The notes beneath the pieces are model-generated. The model searched no databases, had not been told where the DNA came from, and saw only the letters and a list, made by a program, of their open reading frames with translations. From assembly GCA_964386865.1 (NCBI GenBank), contig CAYLUN010000186.1, forward strand, positions 1 through 5,621: DNA of 5,621 bases, given 5' to 3'. The position numbers and the translations under genes are program-made. The first letter of the stretch is position 1, and each line of letters starts with the position of its first letter. This stretch comes from CAYLUN01 sp964386865. GTDB taxonomy: Bacteria > Verrucomicrobiota > Kiritimatiellia > RFP12 > UBA1067. Below, piece by piece: positions 1 to 5,621 of this stretch.

Positions 1-368
1 CCGGAAAACTGGCAGCAGTCGCCCCTGTGGAGCCGTCCGGCCGCAAAGGCGCAACCGACGCAATAACGCCCAGCGCGTTTGGATCGACTTTGCTCAAGCA
101 ATCACCGCCGCCGTGAAATTGAGAAAACGCAATGCTTGCCGCTGCGAACTTTCAAAAAGAAACCACGCCTTTCCGCCCCAATTCGAAGCCTTTGGCGAAA
201 TTATCGCGGGAAAAATCATTTCAAAAATATTTTTCAAGCCGTTCCCGCAAGAACTCTTAGCCGCTTGTGAAAAAACTGTGGGTGCCCTTGTGGGTGCTGA
301 TGTGGGTGCCCCCACCCCAGATTTTCACGCCTTTTCAGAGATGCTCAACCGAACAAGTCATAAAAACG
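1..368. other. Lower-GC stretch without a confident gene; possible tail of an upstream protein
   Basis: No gene can be assigned here. Base composition differs from the rest of the window: roughly 48% G+C over 121-360, with A/T runs near 205-235, against a very GC-rich coding block further right. One plus-strand frame (codons starting at base 2) has no stop from the window edge until TAG at 494-496. About 138 of those codons precede the tRNA, which is longer than expected by chance at this composition. The inferred peptide contains a reasonable amphipathic part (for example PQFEAFGEIIAGKII) followed by a VGAL/VGAD/VGAP repeat. It could be the C-terminal end of a gene starting left of the window, such as a mobile-element integrase next to a tRNA, but no catalytic motif is visible. 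The last part of the frame is an artefact of reading through the tRNA. A second frame gives a short tail ending in TAA at 64-66. Coding status is unresolved. Confidence 0.3.
277..312. repeat. Three-copy 12-bp tandem repeat (TGTGGGTGCyyy)
   Basis: Three adjacent 12-base units start at 277, 289 and 301 (TGTGGGTGCCCT, TGTGGGTGCTGA, TGTGGGTGCCCC). The first nine bases of each are identical and the last three vary. Because the unit is a multiple of three, the plus frame that is open from base 2 reads it as the tetrapeptide repeat VGAL-VGAD-VGAP. The array lies about 60 bases beyond the tRNA terminator. It could be a small coding repeat at the end of a protein or a short non-coding minisatellite; nothing in the sequence decides between these. 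Confidence 0.7.
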
Positions 369-412
369 AAAAACCCCGTTTTCATTGGGTTTTTCCAATA
401 AAAACGGGGTTT
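362..412 (-). terminator. Rho-independent terminator of the tRNA-Asn gene
   Basis: A long inverted repeat pairs 371-382 (AAACCCCGTTTT) with 401-412 (AAAACGGGGTTT). One C/A mismatch (383/400) is followed by an inner ATTGG/CCAAT stem (384-388 with 395-399) and a six-base loop. Read on the minus strand, the hairpin is followed by TTTTTCGTTTTTA, a good U-tract. It lies 5 bases past the encoded CCA of the minus-strand tRNA, so it almost certainly ends that transcript. The outer A/T pairs are symmetric, but the U-tract is better on the minus strand. Confidence 0.9.
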
Positions 413-417
413 AAGAG

Positions 418-492
418 TGGCTCCGGCGGCAGGATTCGAACCTGCGACCAATTGGTTAACAGCCAACTGCGCTACCACTGCGCTACGCCGGA
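418..492 (-). tRNA. tRNA-Asn (anticodon GTT), CCA encoded
   Basis: The minus strand folds into a complete 75-nt cloverleaf. The acceptor stem TCCGGCG pairs with CGCCGGA, followed by discriminator G and an encoded CCA (complement of 418-420). The D arm has GCGC stems around AGTGGTA. The anticodon arm is GTTGG-CTGTTAA-CCAAT, with anticodon GTT in the seven-base loop and a closing G-U pair. A five-base variable loop follows, then the T arm GCAGG-TTCGAAT-CCTGC. All invariant T-loop bases (TTCGA) are present. GTT reads the asparagine codons AAC and AAU. The gene stands alone with its own promoter upstream (539-567) and a terminator directly downstream. Its 3' end faces the lower-GC stretch, the usual geometry for tRNA-targeted integration, although no duplicated 3' tRNA fragment is visible in the window. 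Confidence 0.97.
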
Positions 493-511
493 ATAGAGCG
501 TCTTCGCTACA

Positions 512-525
512 TCCCCTGATGGGGA
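512..525 (-). other. Small hairpin in the tRNA leader
   Basis: TCCCC at 512-516 and GGGGA at 521-525 form a five-pair stem with a four-base loop. It lies between the predicted tRNA transcription start (around 532) and the mature 5' end at 492. It would sit in the 5' leader that RNase P removes. A processing or stability role is possible but only inferred; a stem this short may be chance. Confidence 0.35.
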
Positions 526-538
526 CAAAGTGGGGGAA

Positions 539-567
539 AATGTACCGGATCGGCTGACAGTTGTCAA
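539..567 (-). promoter_or_regulatory. Sigma70-type promoter for tRNA-Asn
   Basis: On the minus strand a perfect -35 box TTGACA (complement of 562-567) is followed after 17 bases by TACATT (complement of 539-544), a four-of-six match to the -10 consensus. The expected start is near 532, giving a leader of about 40 nt before the tRNA. Position, orientation and spacing all suit the only minus-strand gene in the window. Confidence 0.7.
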
Positions 568-762
568 TGCGCGACTGCTGACTTTTTGGATCCGGCTTGA
601 CGGTTCGGCGTACGCCAGTGGATTTTGGCCAGCCACCTGTCGCCGTTTTCGGGCCGCCCGTCGCGCGGTCACTCGGCCGTCGTCACGTCCTTCTCCTCCT
701 CGCTCACCGAAGACTTTGCCACTGATTCCTGCGCCTACGCGTATAAGCGCGCGAGCCGCGTG

Positions 763-791
763 TTGACGAAGCGCCCCGCTCCGGCTACCAT
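763..791 (+). promoter_or_regulatory. Sigma70-type promoter for the Tat-exported isomerase-like gene
   Basis: TTGACG (763-768) is followed by an exact 17-base spacer and TACCAT (786-791). This gives five of six -35 matches and four of six -10 matches. Transcription would start near 798, leaving a leader of about 20 nt that holds the GGAG ribosome binding site at 807-810, six bases before ATG 817. A start this close also argues against translation from the upstream ATG at 625. Confidence 0.65.
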
Positions 792-816
792 TCAAGAAAC
801 GCTCACGGAGACTCTC

Positions 817-1764
817 ATGACCCGCACGCCCTTTTCCCGCCGCGCCTTCCTGTCCGCCGCCGCAGCCGGCGCAGGCGCACTGGCCCTGCCCGCCGCAGCC
901 CGCGCCCAAACCGCCCCGCCGCCCGCCTCCGGCCGCTTCCGCTACTCGCTCAATACCGGCACGATCCGCGGCTACAAGCTGCCGCTCAAGGAGCAGATCG
1001 ACCTCGCGCTCCAGGCGGGCTACGCCGGCATCGAGCCGTGGGTTTCCGACCTTTCCAAGGCGGCAGAGACCAGCGGCGCGCTCGCGGACCTCGCCAAGCG
1101 CTGTTCGGACGCCGGGCTGACGGTGATCAGCGCCATCGGCTTCGCCGCGTGGGCGCCCGACGACGACGCGGCCCGCGCCAAGGGCCTGGAGCAGCTCACG
1201 CGCGACATGGACCTCGTCCGCCAGCTGGGCGGCAGCCACATCGCCGCCTCGCCGTCAGGCGTAAACCAAGCCGGCGTGACGCTCGACCTCGACCGCGCGG
1301 CGGAGCGCTACCGCGCCGTGCTCGAGCTCGGCCGCTCCATGGGCGTAGTCCCGCAGCTCGAATTCTGGGGTGCATCGGCCAATCTCAGCCGCCTCGACCA
1401 GTGCCTCTACGTGGCCGCCCGCGCGGGCCACCCCGACGCCTGCATCCTCGCGGACGTTTACCACCTCTACCGCGGCGGCAGCGACCCGGCGGCCCTGCGC
1501 CTGCTGAGCCGCAGCGCGGCCTACAGCTTCCACATGAACGACTACCCGGCCCAGCCCGCTCGCGAGCAGCTCAAGGACTCCGACCGCGTCTGGCCCGGCG
1601 ACGGCGCCGCGCCGATCCGCGACATGCTGAAAGCCTTCGCCGACAACCGCGCCGACGTCTGGCTCTCGGTCGAGCTCTTCAACGCCGATTATTGGAAGCG
1701 CCCCGCCGCGGAAACCGCCCGCACCGGCCTCGAGAAGATGAAGGCCGCCGTTGATTCGCTGTGA
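817..1764 (+). CDS. Tat-exported sugar phosphate isomerase/epimerase-like TIM-barrel protein
   Basis: A 315-aa protein of the xylose-isomerase-like TIM-barrel superfamily (AP_endonuc_2/PF01261 type, IolE and hydroxypyruvate-isomerase relatives). The start at 817 is chosen because GGAG lies six bases upstream and the product then begins with a twin-arginine signal: SRRAFLSA at residues 7-14, an Ala-rich hydrophobic core (14-28) and a probable cleavage near ARAQ (28-31). The protein is therefore expected to be exported folded to the periplasm. The mature part opens with the family-like LNTGTIRG (45-52) and GYAGIEPW (68-75). The four expected divalent-metal ligands can be placed at E182 (QLEFWG), D213 (LADVYHLYRGG, with H216), H239 (FHMNDYP) and E286 (SVELFN); R257 in DRVWPGDG fits the substrate-binding loop. 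Substrate and reaction (probably keto-sugar or polyol isomerisation/epimerisation) are not readable. Length is normal for the family. It appears monocistronic, since the next gene has its own promoter. Confidence 0.9.
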   Translation: MTRTPFSRRAFLSAAAAGAGALALPAAARAQTAPPPASGRFRYSLNTGTIRGYKLPLKEQIDLALQAGYAGIEPWVSDLSKAAETSGALADLAKRCSDAGLTVISAIGFAAWAPDDDAARAKGLEQLTRDMDLVRQLGGSHIAASPSGVNQAGVTLDLDRAAERYRAVLELGRSMGVVPQLEFWGASANLSRLDQCLYVAARAGHPDACILADVYHLYRGGSDPAALRLLSRSAAYSFHMNDYPAQPAREQLKDSDRVWPGDGAAPIRDMLKAFADNRADVWLSVELFNADYWKRPAAETARTGLEKMKAAVDSL

Positions 1765-1778
1765 GACCTTTCGCGCCC

Positions 1779-1808
1779 TTGCCCCACGCGACTCGATTGC
1801 GCTATACT
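1779..1808 (+). promoter_or_regulatory. Sigma70-type promoter for the two-gene membrane/secreted operon
   Basis: TTGCCC (1779-1784), an 18-base spacer and TATACT (1803-1808, five of six matches) lie in the 65-base gap after the isomerase-like gene. A start around 1815 would leave a leader of only about 15 nt. That leader would begin just before the AAGGGGGA ribosome binding site (1818-1825). No terminator hairpin is visible in the gap, so read-through from the upstream gene is also possible. Confidence 0.6.
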
Positions 1809-1829
1809 AGCGGCCATAAGGGGGACGTG

Positions 1830-2957
1830 ATGGCGCTTCGGGGTGTCTATTCGGGGTTTCTCGTGTTCGCGCTGCTGCCGCTGCTCGCGGTGGCAGCCGT
1901 CGAAGCCCCCGTACCCGCGGTGGTCACGCTCTCCGACGGCACCACGGCGGCAGGCGACCTCGGCGTCGTGGGCTCGCGCCCCCTCACGCTCGTGCCCTTC
2001 GGCGAGGACCGGCAGCGGATGATCCTGCTGCGCGACATCCTCAGCATCGAGCACGAGCCCGAATCCGCCACGATGGAGCGGCCGTGGGTCTTCAAAGAGT
2101 CCGGCAAGGCGGAAAAGGTCTACCTCGACGGCCAGTACCCGCTCATGAACTTCAGGACGCGCGTCTCGCTGGTCAGCGGCGGCGCCGTCAGCGGCCACGT
2201 GGTCTCCGCCGTGCTCGAATTCAAGTCCGACGACGGAAAGAAGAAGCTCTTCCTTCCGCGACAGATCAAAGGCACCACGGAGCAGACGCTCGCGGATCTC
2301 GTACACGTGTGCAAGGTCCGCATGACCGCAGCAGCAGCGGCGGGCGGCGGGCCGATCAGCGGCAGCGTGGAGGGTTTCGGGCGCGTGGAGTCGGTCACCG
2401 CCCTGGACAACGAGCGCGGGCAGGTGCTGTTCGCACGCGTGACGAAAGACAACCGCTTCGACTTCGGCAACGTCTTGCCCGGCAGCTACGACCTGTGCGT
2501 CCTGACCGACACCCACGCGCTGACCGGCCTCTCCGACGCCGGGCCGCGCGAATCCGCAGGCGCGCCGCTCCAAGCGGGCGACCTCGCGGCGATCAACGTG
2601 AAGTTCCCGCTCGCCGACGATTTCTTCAACGACCGCTGGATCCTGCGGCTCCGCGGCACCCGCGGCTTCGCCAAAGCGCTGGTCTACCAGCGCAGGGCCA
2701 CGTACTACGAGGCCGAGCGCTGGTCGCCCGGCGGCTTTCTGTGGCACCTCGAGGTCTGGAGCTGGCATCTGGCCGACCCCGACTGGAAGCTCGACCGCCA
2801 CTACATCCTGATCCGCCACAAGCAGAAGGGCGGCGAGCAGAACCGCAAGCTCCTGTCCGGCCAGGCGCTCGGCGCCGTCACGCCCGGCAGCACGCTGCTC
2901 CTCAAGCCGAACGAGGCGAGCCATGACGACTGGACCTTTATACGCGACCTTAACTAA
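1830..2957 (+). CDS. Secreted protein of unknown function with beta-rich and transthyretin-like segments
   Basis: A 375-aa protein that I do not recognise as a named family. ATG 1830 is chosen because AAGGGGGA lies five bases upstream and the product then starts with a signal peptide: short basic n-region, hydrophobic core at residues 10-24, likely cleavage around 22-26. There is no lipobox Cys, and GTG 1827 is a minor alternative start. Residues 30-75 (TLSDGTTAAGDL ... ILLRDILSIE) and 110-148 (VSLVSGGAVSGHVV ... LFLPRQIKG) share a strand-turn-strand pattern of small beta-barrel repeats. Residues 177-234 (SGSVEGFGRVESV ... FDFGNVLPGSYDL) resemble carboxypeptidase-regulatory/CNA-B-like beta-sandwiches. 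The last third is Trp/Tyr-rich (RRATYYEAERW, WHLEVWSWHLADPDW). It probably acts in the periplasm or outer envelope. Its end overlaps the next gene by 35 bases, implying a shared job and coupled translation. No catalytic motif is visible; a binding or structural role is inference. Confidence 0.85.
   Translation: MALRGVYSGFLVFALLPLLAVAAVEAPVPAVVTLSDGTTAAGDLGVVGSRPLTLVPFGEDRQRMILLRDILSIEHEPESATMERPWVFKESGKAEKVYLDGQYPLMNFRTRVSLVSGGAVSGHVVSAVLEFKSDDGKKKLFLPRQIKGTTEQTLADLVHVCKVRMTAAAAAGGGPISGSVEGFGRVESVTALDNERGQVLFARVTKDNRFDFGNVLPGSYDLCVLTDTHALTGLSDAGPRESAGAPLQAGDLAAINVKFPLADDFFNDRWILRLRGTRGFAKALVYQRRATYYEAERWSPGGFLWHLEVWSWHLADPDWKLDRHYILIRHKQKGGEQNRKLLSGQALGAVTPGSTLLLKPNEASHDDWTFIRDLN
2913..2916 (+). 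promoter_or_regulatory. Ribosome binding site that fixes the start of the overlapping gene
   Basis: GAGG lies six bases before ATG 2923, inside the coding region of the preceding gene. It supports 2923 as the true start of the large membrane protein. The resulting 35-base overlap is typical of translational coupling. Confidence 0.6.
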
Positions 2958-5621
2958 GGCGGCTCTGCACCGCCGCCTGAGCCTGACTCTGCGCCTGCTG
3001 CTTGTGGCGGGCGCCGTGGCCCCGCTGTCGCTGGCCGCCGTCTTCGCCGCCGACAACCTCTTCAACCTCTCGGCCGCGGCCCGCGCGAGCCTCGGACTCA
3101 CCTTCATCGCCGGCCTTCTCGCCGGCCTCGCGCGCCTATACTGGCTGCACTGGCGCAAGCCGGTCGATGCCGCCAAGATGGCCGTCTACCTGGAGCAGCG
3201 CTACGGAATCGCGGACAACCGCCTGATCAACGCCGTGCACTTCGACCGCGACCCCGCCCTGCCCGCCTTCATCAAAGGGCTCTTTTCGGACGCTGCCTCC
3301 GCCACCTGCCGCGGCATGGACTTCCGCCGCGTGTGGCAGCACGCGCACCTGAAGCCAGCCTCGCGCCTGTGCGCCGCCGGCCTGCTGCTGTCCCTCGCCT
3401 ACGCCATCCCCTTCGCGCCGCACGCGAAAAACGCGTGGCGGCGCTTCCTCAATCCCTCGACCTCCGTGACGCCGCTGAACTTCACCCAGTTCGCGGTCAC
3501 GCCGGGCGACGCAGCGCTCATCGAGGGCCAGTCGTGCCTCGTCAGCGCCAGCGCCACCAAGTCCGGCCGGCCGGTCGGCGGGCTCGACATTCTGGTCAAG
3601 GACGGCGGCACGCCCCTCCTCTACCCCATGCGCGCGTCCGGCGACGGCTTCGCCTTCGAGCTGCGCGACCTGTCGCGCGACACGCGCTACGCCGTCAAGA
3701 ACGGCAACGACGTCAGCCGCTGGTACGCCGTCGGCGTAACCCCGCGCCCGCGCCTCGACCGCCTGAGCGTGACCGTGGCCCCGCCCGCCTACACGGGCGA
3801 GAAGCCGCGCGCCCTCAGTCCGTCCAAGCGCGAGGCGGAGGTGCTTAAGGGCTCGCGGGTAACCGTGCGCCCCTCGCCGGCACGGCACCAGCAGGTTCGC
3901 TTCATCCGAGACGGCGCGCCCGTCACCAACGCCCTCGACGACCTGGCCTTCGACCTGACCGCCGACACCGCCGTCTCCATCGACGTCACGGACGCCAAAG
4001 GCCTCACGCACAGCGGCGTGTGGCTGTGCCGATTCAAGATGACCGCCGACCGCCAGCCCGCCGTCCGCTTCCTCAACCGCGAGCTGAACGTCGAGGTCGG
4101 GGCGGGCCAGACGCTGCCGCTGACCATCGAGGAGGGCGACGACTACGGCCTGACGGCGCTCGAACTCTATACGGTGCGGAACCAAGAGGAGACGGTCCTC
4201 AAGCGCATCGACTACCGCGAGATCCGACGCGACCGCAGCGAAGCGAGCGTACTGGCCGTCTCCGACGACCACTTCGCGCGCAACGCGAGCTACAAGGTCT
4301 ACGCCCGCGTCTACGACAACCACGTGCCGCCGCAGTCCGGCATCGCGCTCACGCCCCTCACGCTTCACGTCGTTGACCTCGCCAAAGAGCAGCTCGCCGG
4401 CGACAAAGACGACCCCTACATCCGGCTCTTCGCCGTCCTCACCGAAGCGCTCGACCAAGAGAAGAGCCTGCGCGACTGGGTGGCGCTGCGGGTCGAGACC
4501 GACCGCAAGGAGCGGATCAGCCACATCGTCCACAAGCGCCAGGAGTCCGTCCACGAGCGGATCGTCCTCGGCTCCACGCTCGCCGCCGACCTGTACCGCA
4601 AGAAGAAGATCAAGAAGGGCCTCTCCGACAGCGTCGCCGAGCTGAAGAGCGCCCAGTCTGAGCCGCTCGTCCGCCGCCTCCCCGCCGTCGCCTCCCTGGG
4701 CGACGAGCAGCGCCGGGCCGAGCTCAACGACATCGTGCTGCGGCAGAGCGAGATCGTCAAGACGCTCCAGCGCATTCTCGGCGCGGTCAACGCCGACAAG
4801 GCGCTGGAGGAGCGCCGGCAAGACCAGCTCGCCGAGGAGAGCCAGGATCAGAAGCTGTTCGAAAAGCTCCAGAAGCTCAAAGCCGACCTCGACAAGTTTC
4901 AGGACGAGCAGCGCAAGATTCTCGCTGACACCGAGGCCATCGACAAGAAGGATCCCGAGGACTGGACCGAGGCCGAGGAGAAGCTGCTCGGCGACCTCGC
5001 CGCCAAGGAGCAGAACTACGCGAAGTTCTTTCAGGCCACCTTCAACGACCTCTCCAAGGTGGAGAACCAGGATTTCTCCAACTCCACGATGGCGGACGAA
5101 ATCGTCGAGATGGTCGAGGAGCTGCAGAAGGCGGGCGCGGCGCTGGAGAAGAAGCACATCGAAATCGCGACGGTCAACGAAGAGCTGATCGGCGAGCAGG
5201 CAGAGAGCATCGAGACCAACCTCGAGCGCTGGCTTGCCGACGCCAAGGACAGCATCAAGTGGAACGGCGAGGAAGCCGGCCTCTCGCCCGACGTGCCGCT
5301 GCAGGACCTGCCCGCCGAGCTGACCGACATCATGGGCGAGCTGATCGACAGCGTCGACGAGATGGAGGACGTCGAGGACTCCTCCAACTCCTCGCTCAGC
5401 GCGTTCGACAAAGGCATTGGCTGGGGCGTGAGCGACGGCAACATGGACGACATGTCCGCCAAAGGAATCACCGGCAACATCATGCCCAACAACAACGAGG
5501 TCGGCGGGCGCTCGGGCGAGGGCCGCTCGGGCAAATCGTCCGGACAGTTCGTCGAGCAGGAGGCCACGGGCAAGGGCGGCCGCGACACGCCGACGCGCCT
5601 CGTGCAGTCGCCGTTCGAAAA
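2923..5621 (+). CDS. Large membrane-anchored DUF4175-like protein with beta-sandwich and coiled-coil regions (3' end outside window)
   Basis: At least 899 codons, open at the window end. ATG 2923 has GAGG six bases upstream and gives a basic N-terminus followed by membrane helices at about residues 19-43, 57-75 and 148-166. Between them lies DAAKMAVYLEQRYGIADNRLINAV (82-105), the 'elongated helix then RL..A' pattern common in DUF4175-type proteins. Residues 187-486 look like consecutive beta-sandwich segments: FTQFAVTPGDAALIEGQ (187-203), VAPPAYTGEKPRAL (285-298), then IEEGDDYGLTALELYTV (402-418). From about 490 to 775 the protein is highly charged and helical, with likely coiled coils at 505-545, 595-670 and 680-770. 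An acidic patch (798-822) follows, then a Gly/Ser/Asn-rich motif (843-899; MSAKGITGNIMPNNNEVGG ... RDTPTRL). The chain probably anchors in the inner membrane and projects outward. The family assignment rests on remembered motifs; the molecular function is unknown. A 35-base overlap ties it to the secreted protein upstream. Confidence 0.85.
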   Translation, partial: MTTGPLYATLTKAALHRRLSLTLRLLLVAGAVAPLSLAAVFAADNLFNLSAAARASLGLTFIAGLLAGLARLYWLHWRKPVDAAKMAVYLEQRYGIADNRLINAVHFDRDPALPAFIKGLFSDAASATCRGMDFRRVWQHAHLKPASRLCAAGLLLSLAYAIPFAPHAKNAWRRFLNPSTSVTPLNFTQFAVTPGDAALIEGQSCLVSASATKSGRPVGGLDILVKDGGTPLLYPMRASGDGFAFELRDLSRDTRYAVKNGNDVSRWYAVGVTPRPRLDRLSVTVAPPAYTGEKPRALSPSKREAEVLKGSRVTVRPSPARHQQVRFIRDGAPVTNALDDLAFDLTADTAVSIDVTDAKGLTHSGVWLCRFKMTADRQPAVRFLNRELNVEVGAGQTLPLTIEEGDDYGLTALELYTVRNQEETVLKRIDYREIRRDRSEASVLAVSDDHFARNASYKVYARVYDNHVPPQSGIALTPLTLHVVDLAKEQLAGDKDDPYIRLFAVLTEALDQEKSLRDWVALRVETDRKERISHIVHKRQESVHERIVLGSTLAADLYRKKKIKKGLSDSVAELKSAQSEPLVRRLPAVASLGDEQRRAELNDIVLRQSEIVKTLQRILGAVNADKALEERRQDQLAEESQDQKLFEKLQKLKADLDKFQDEQRKILADTEAIDKKDPEDWTEAEEKLLGDLAAKEQNYAKFFQATFNDLSKVENQDFSNSTMADEIVEMVEELQKAGAALEKKHIEIATVNEELIGEQAESIETNLERWLADAKDSIKWNGEEAGLSPDVPLQDLPAELTDIMGELIDSVDEMEDVEDSSNSSLSAFDKGIGWGVSDGNMDDMSAKGITGNIMPNNNEVGGRSGEGRSGKSSGQFVEQEATGKGGRDTPTRLVQSPFE

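Larger units (their letters stand above)
493..816. other. Divergent intergenic region between tRNA-Asn and the isomerase-like gene
   Basis: About 320 bases separate the minus-strand tRNA from the plus-strand gene at 817. The region contains the tRNA promoter (539-567), the tRNA-leader hairpin (512-525), and a plus-strand promoter and ribosome binding site close to 817. Between about 570 and 760 I see no further gene, RNA or convincing repeat. The plus frame of the downstream gene stays open upstream to an ATG at 625, but that extension has no ribosome binding site and would bury the Tat signal, so it is treated as non-coding. Confidence 0.7.

Noticed and set aside
113..496. A 127-aa plus-strand frame ending in SGGRIRTCDQLVNSQLRYHC...
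   Set aside because: The C-terminal part is the well-known artefact of translating the antisense of a tRNA gene. The earlier part may be a real protein tail, but the frame as a complete gene from ATG 113 is not supported.
597..625. TTGACG at 597-602 as another plus-strand promoter
   Set aside because: No acceptable -10 box lies 16-18 bases downstream; the bases there are GGATTT-like.
625..816. N-terminal extension of the isomerase-like gene to ATG 625
   Set aside because: It would place the twin-arginine signal 64 residues inside the protein and has no ribosome binding site. The promoter at 763-791 lies downstream of it.
472..1239. A 255-aa open frame on the minus strand
   Set aside because: It overlaps the tRNA and the Tat-signal gene and has compositionally biased Gly/Ala/Arg sequence without a domain.
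1761..1829. GTG start at 1761 for the secreted protein, overlapping the previous stop codon
   Set aside because: The 23 extra residues would mask the signal peptide, and the AAGGGGGA site at 1818-1825 fits ATG 1830. The overlap with TGA is tempting but not supported.
1689..3176. A 495-aa open frame on the minus strand
   Set aside because: It spans the end of the isomerase-like gene, the whole secreted-protein gene and the start of the next. It is Ala/Arg/Val-rich with no domain, and is a shadow of high third-position GC.
3136..5157. A 673-aa open frame on the minus strand
   Set aside because: It lies wholly opposite the large membrane protein. It is Leu/Val/Asp/Gly/Arg-biased low-complexity sequence, as expected from the complement of GC-rich codons, and the plus frame has the ribosome binding site, membrane helices and recognisable motifs.

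Overview
The window reads as chromosomal DNA of a GC-rich bacterium. The three protein genes have strongly GC-biased third codon positions. Their families (a Tat-exported xylose-isomerase-like TIM-barrel protein, and a giant membrane-anchored protein of the DUF4175-like type) are typical of the PVC superphylum (Planctomycetes, Verrucomicrobiota, Kiritimatiellae, Lentisphaerota) and some related uncultured phyla. That placement is inference from family distribution; the sequence carries no phylogenetic marker beyond one tRNA.

Layout. Bases 1-417 hold no confident gene. This stretch is clearly less GC-rich (about 48% G+C over 121-360 by hand count) than the genes to its right. It carries one frame open from the window edge and a three-copy 12-bp tandem repeat. 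It ends in a strong rho-independent terminator (about 362-412) that serves the minus-strand tRNA-Asn(GTT) gene at 418-492, which encodes its own CCA. The tRNA has a good sigma70-type promoter on the minus strand (TTGACA-17-TACATT, 539-567). Bases 493-816 form a divergent intergenic region that also contains a plus-strand promoter (TTGACG-17-TACCAT, 763-791) for the first protein gene.

The plus strand then carries three genes. (1) 817-1764 is a 315-aa Tat-exported sugar-phosphate-isomerase/epimerase-like TIM-barrel protein with all four expected metal ligands in place. (2) 1830-2957 is a 375-aa secreted protein of unknown function with a beta-rich N-terminal half, a transthyretin/CNA-B-like segment and a tryptophan-rich C-terminal part; it has its own promoter (TTGCCC-18-TATACT) in the short gap behind gene 1. 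(3) From 2923 beyond the window end runs at least 899 codons of a membrane-anchored protein with N-terminal transmembrane helices, beta-sandwich-like extracytoplasmic segments, a long charged helical region and a Gly/Ser/Asn-rich conserved-looking C-terminal motif. Gene 3 starts inside the end of gene 2 (35-base overlap), so the two are very likely an operon and translationally coupled.

Genes 2 and 3 are the least understood part of the window. They look like a secreted beta-domain protein and a giant membrane-tethered beta-sandwich plus coiled-coil protein, made together and both acting outside the cytoplasmic membrane. Their biochemical role cannot be read from the sequence. Gene 1 appears to be a separate transcription unit concerned with carbohydrate or polyol handling in the periplasm.
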